Shown here piece after piece: positions 39,199 through 40,693 of a DNA stretch of 40,693 bases (its first letter is position 1; each line of letters begins with the position of its first letter). The notes under the pieces are model-generated. The model saw only the letters and a program-made list of their open reading frames with translations. It made no database searches and had not been told where the DNA came from. Origin of the DNA: Bacillota bacterium (GTDB lineage: Bacteria; Bacillota; Clostridia; Peptostreptococcales; Anaerovoracaceae); contig JAGAHX010000032.1 of assembly GCA_017626845.1 (NCBI GenBank), positions 1 to 40,693 of the forward strand, in the 5' to 3' direction. A program made the position numbers and the translations under genes.

Positions 39199-40494
39199 AT
39201 GAAGAGATCTATTGCGTTGCTGCTGGCAGTTTTGCTGCTGCTGGCGGCGGTCCCGCCCGGGGTCTATGCGGACGACGGGACGGAAGAAGCGGTGCGTTAC
39301 GGGTACAAGACCCAGACGCTCCACTATACGGATAAGAGCAATGCGGCAGCCGGCCTTACGGCAGCGCTGTCGATGCCTTATTACATGGGAACGGTCAACG
39401 CCGTGCTGGACACCCGGCTTGGGGAAGCCGAGAGCAAGGTCATGGTGATGTATGTACCCAGCGACAAATGGGACGGCGACTGCGTCTACGGCGCCCTGAC
39501 GGCAAGGCTTACGCCCTACGGTATCTCGGTGCTTCCGGGAAGCGACCTCGTCATCGGCTGGAAGGACATGTACACCTACGGCTTCCTGGATATGCAGGGC
39601 GGGCTGTACAGCTTCGACAACGACACCATGGTGATGCACTTCACCGCAGGCCCGGGGCTCTATACCGGCGTCGCGGCGATCCCGGTGTCCGCTGACCCAG
39701 GCGATGAGCGAACCTACGAACAGGCTGTGCGGGAAGCGGAAGAGGCCGGTACGGAGATCGAGTATCTGCCGGTCGGCTACAACTTTATCCTGGTGCTCAA
39801 CGACGAGATGCTGAACTATTTCCTGGAGAACGGCCGCCTGGAGAAGGTCTCCAGCTACGACTGGCCGGGTCTGAAGGAACTCATCGAAGGCGCCCGCTAC
39901 GAGATCCAGCCTGCCAAGCCCGAGACCGGCATGGCGCTGTTCAAGATCAAGAAATCCTATATCCGCGGCCAGTACCTGGATATGCCCTATTACATGTCCA
40001 ACTGGTACGACGAATACGTAGCCAAATGCACCAGCTATGGCCTGATCGGCGGCTACCGCAACGGCACGTTCTGCCCCGGCGGCAGCATTACGGTGGCCGA
40101 GTGCCTGGTGATCGCCTCCAACATGAGGGACATCTACAACGGCGGCGACGGCACGTTCCCGGCCGGCGGCACGCCCTGGTACGGCATGTATGTCAACTAC
40201 GCCATTAAGCAGGGCATCATCGAGGAGGGGGATTTCTCGGATTACAACGCTCCTGCCACGCGGGCGGAAGTCGCTCACATCTTCGCGAACGCACTACCTT
40301 CCGGCGTGCTCAAGGAAGTGTACGGCAGAGCGAGGTTCTCGGATGTGAATTCCCGCACGCCGTTCCGCAGCGACATCAACGACCTGTATAAGGCAGGCGT
40401 CATCGGCGGCTACGAGGACGGCACCTTCCGTCCGGACAGCACCGTGACGAGAGCGGAGGTCTGCGTCATGATCTCCAACATCCTGGGCCAGTAG
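39199..40494 (+). CDS. Secreted S-layer-homology (SLH) domain protein
   Basis: This 431-residue protein has a signal peptide (MKRSIALLLAVLLLLAAVPPGVYA, cleavage near residue 24), an unrecognised N-terminal domain (about 25-260) and three SLH repeats at about 265-431. The repeats include YGLIGGYRNGTFCPGGSITVAE, EGDFSDYNAPATRAEVAHIF and LYKAGVIGGYEDGTFRPDSTVTRAE. SLH repeats hold proteins to pyruvylated secondary wall polymer, so the protein is expected on the cell surface. GGAGG lies before the ATG. A terminator follows at 40520-40551. The role of the N-terminal domain is unknown. Confidence 0.9.
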   Translation: MKRSIALLLAVLLLLAAVPPGVYADDGTEEAVRYGYKTQTLHYTDKSNAAAGLTAALSMPYYMGTVNAVLDTRLGEAESKVMVMYVPSDKWDGDCVYGALTARLTPYGISVLPGSDLVIGWKDMYTYGFLDMQGGLYSFDNDTMVMHFTAGPGLYTGVAAIPVSADPGDERTYEQAVREAEEAGTEIEYLPVGYNFILVLNDEMLNYFLENGRLEKVSSYDWPGLKELIEGARYEIQPAKPETGMALFKIKKSYIRGQYLDMPYYMSNWYDEYVAKCTSYGLIGGYRNGTFCPGGSITVAECLVIASNMRDIYNGGDGTFPAGGTPWYGMYVNYAIKQGIIEEGDFSDYNAPATRAEVAHIFANALPSGVLKEVYGRARFSDVNSRTPFRSDINDLYKAGVIGGYEDGTFRPDSTVTRAEVCVMISNILGQ

Positions 40495-40519
40495 GCCTTG
40501 CAGAATACGGCATAAAAAC

Positions 40520-40551
40520 AAGCGCTCCGCTTTTTACAGCGGGGCGCTTTT
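40520..40551 (+). terminator. Terminator of the SLH protein gene
   Basis: AAGCGC-T-CCGCT pairs with AGCGG-G-GCGCTT (one G-U) around a 6-nt loop and ends in TTTT. Confidence 0.75.
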
Positions 40552-40569
40552 CGTTGGCGCTTAAGCGTC

Positions 40570-40693
40570 AAGAAACCCCCAGTTCAACTGGGGGTCAATA
40601 AAAGAAACTTTAGTTTAAGAAATATAACCTCCTATGTTAGGCTGAAAGTGGCCTGACAACCACAGTAACGAAAACATAGGAGGTTACGTCATG
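40570..40693 (+). mobile_element. Left end of a probable IS200/IS605-type insertion sequence (truncated by the window)
   Basis: A near-perfect subterminal hairpin CCCCCAGTT-C-AACTGGGGG (40576-40594) is followed by an AT-rich stretch, a second small palindrome (40605-40616) and a 13-bp perfect inverted repeat, AACCTCCTATGTT (40626-40638) with AACATAGGAGGTT (40673-40685). The right arm contains AGGAGG (40678-40683), 7 nt before ATG 40691, the last codon in the window. Subterminal hairpins instead of inverted ends, and a hairpin that hides the transposase ribosome site, are known for IS200. No transposase residues are visible, so the family call is inference. Confidence 0.6.

Noticed and set aside
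1-40693. CRISPR arrays, tRNA or rRNA genes, prophage modules
   Set aside because: No regularly spaced repeats, no tRNA-like cloverleaf noticed, and no phage structural or integrase genes. I could not run dedicated searches.

Overview
The window looks like a chromosomal segment of an anaerobic, amino-acid-fermenting Clostridia-type Firmicute of fairly high GC. The evidence is a selenocysteine-containing reductase component B (grdX-grdE-grdB), clostridial families (DUF6514, DUF1846, DUF3842, UPF0340, UPF0182), a thiolase, Hsp33, strong AGGAGG ribosome sites, sigma-A-type promoters and an S-layer-homology protein. A family XIII / Anaerovoracaceae-like lineage is a guess. I saw no rRNA, tRNA, CRISPR or prophage genes.

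Layout. 1-7193: a proline-rich membrane-anchored protein (possibly cut by the window edge), a UPF0182 membrane protein and a long glutamine synthetase, co-directional and tightly spaced. 7194-7722: the only long gene-free stretch, with tandem terminators, a long hairpin and a ~180-nt region folding like a structured RNA, just ahead of a sirtuin gene. 8525-12111: DUF3842 diverges from an iron-siderophore/heme-type ABC importer whose leader ends in a terminator-like hairpin. 12180-13309: a small membrane protein and a methyltransferase, whose end overlaps an opposing DNA-repair operon (DUF4130 protein plus radical SAM protein, 13266-15460). That operon's promoter carries a perfect LexA-type box and diverges from surE. 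16455-24172: thiolase, Lrp regulator with LysE exporter, EamA transporter, coaBC, DUF4230, metallophosphoesterase and a D-2-hydroxyacid dehydrogenase cotranscribed with ispE.

25102-30858 is a compact overlapping operon, hslO-ddl-DUF1934-two S41 proteases-UPF0340, with an envelope theme. 30948-32442 (minus) holds agmatinase and a YbaK-type prolyl-tRNA deacylase. 32534-37263 holds an FMN-binding glutamate-synthase-like protein and then grdX-grdE-grdB. GrdB reads through an in-frame TGA (Sec) followed by a SECIS-like hairpin. Components A and C of the reductase are not here, so they must be encoded elsewhere if the system works. DUF6514, DUF1846 and an SLH protein follow. The window ends at the start codon of what looks like an IS200/IS605-type transposase, whose Shine-Dalgarno sequence is locked in a perfect inverted repeat.

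The most notable signals are the LexA box on the radical SAM repair operon, the structured RNA before the sirtuin, the partial grd locus with a repeat-like insertion inside grdX, several genes that look leaderless, and a dispersed family of GGGGACAG palindromes.
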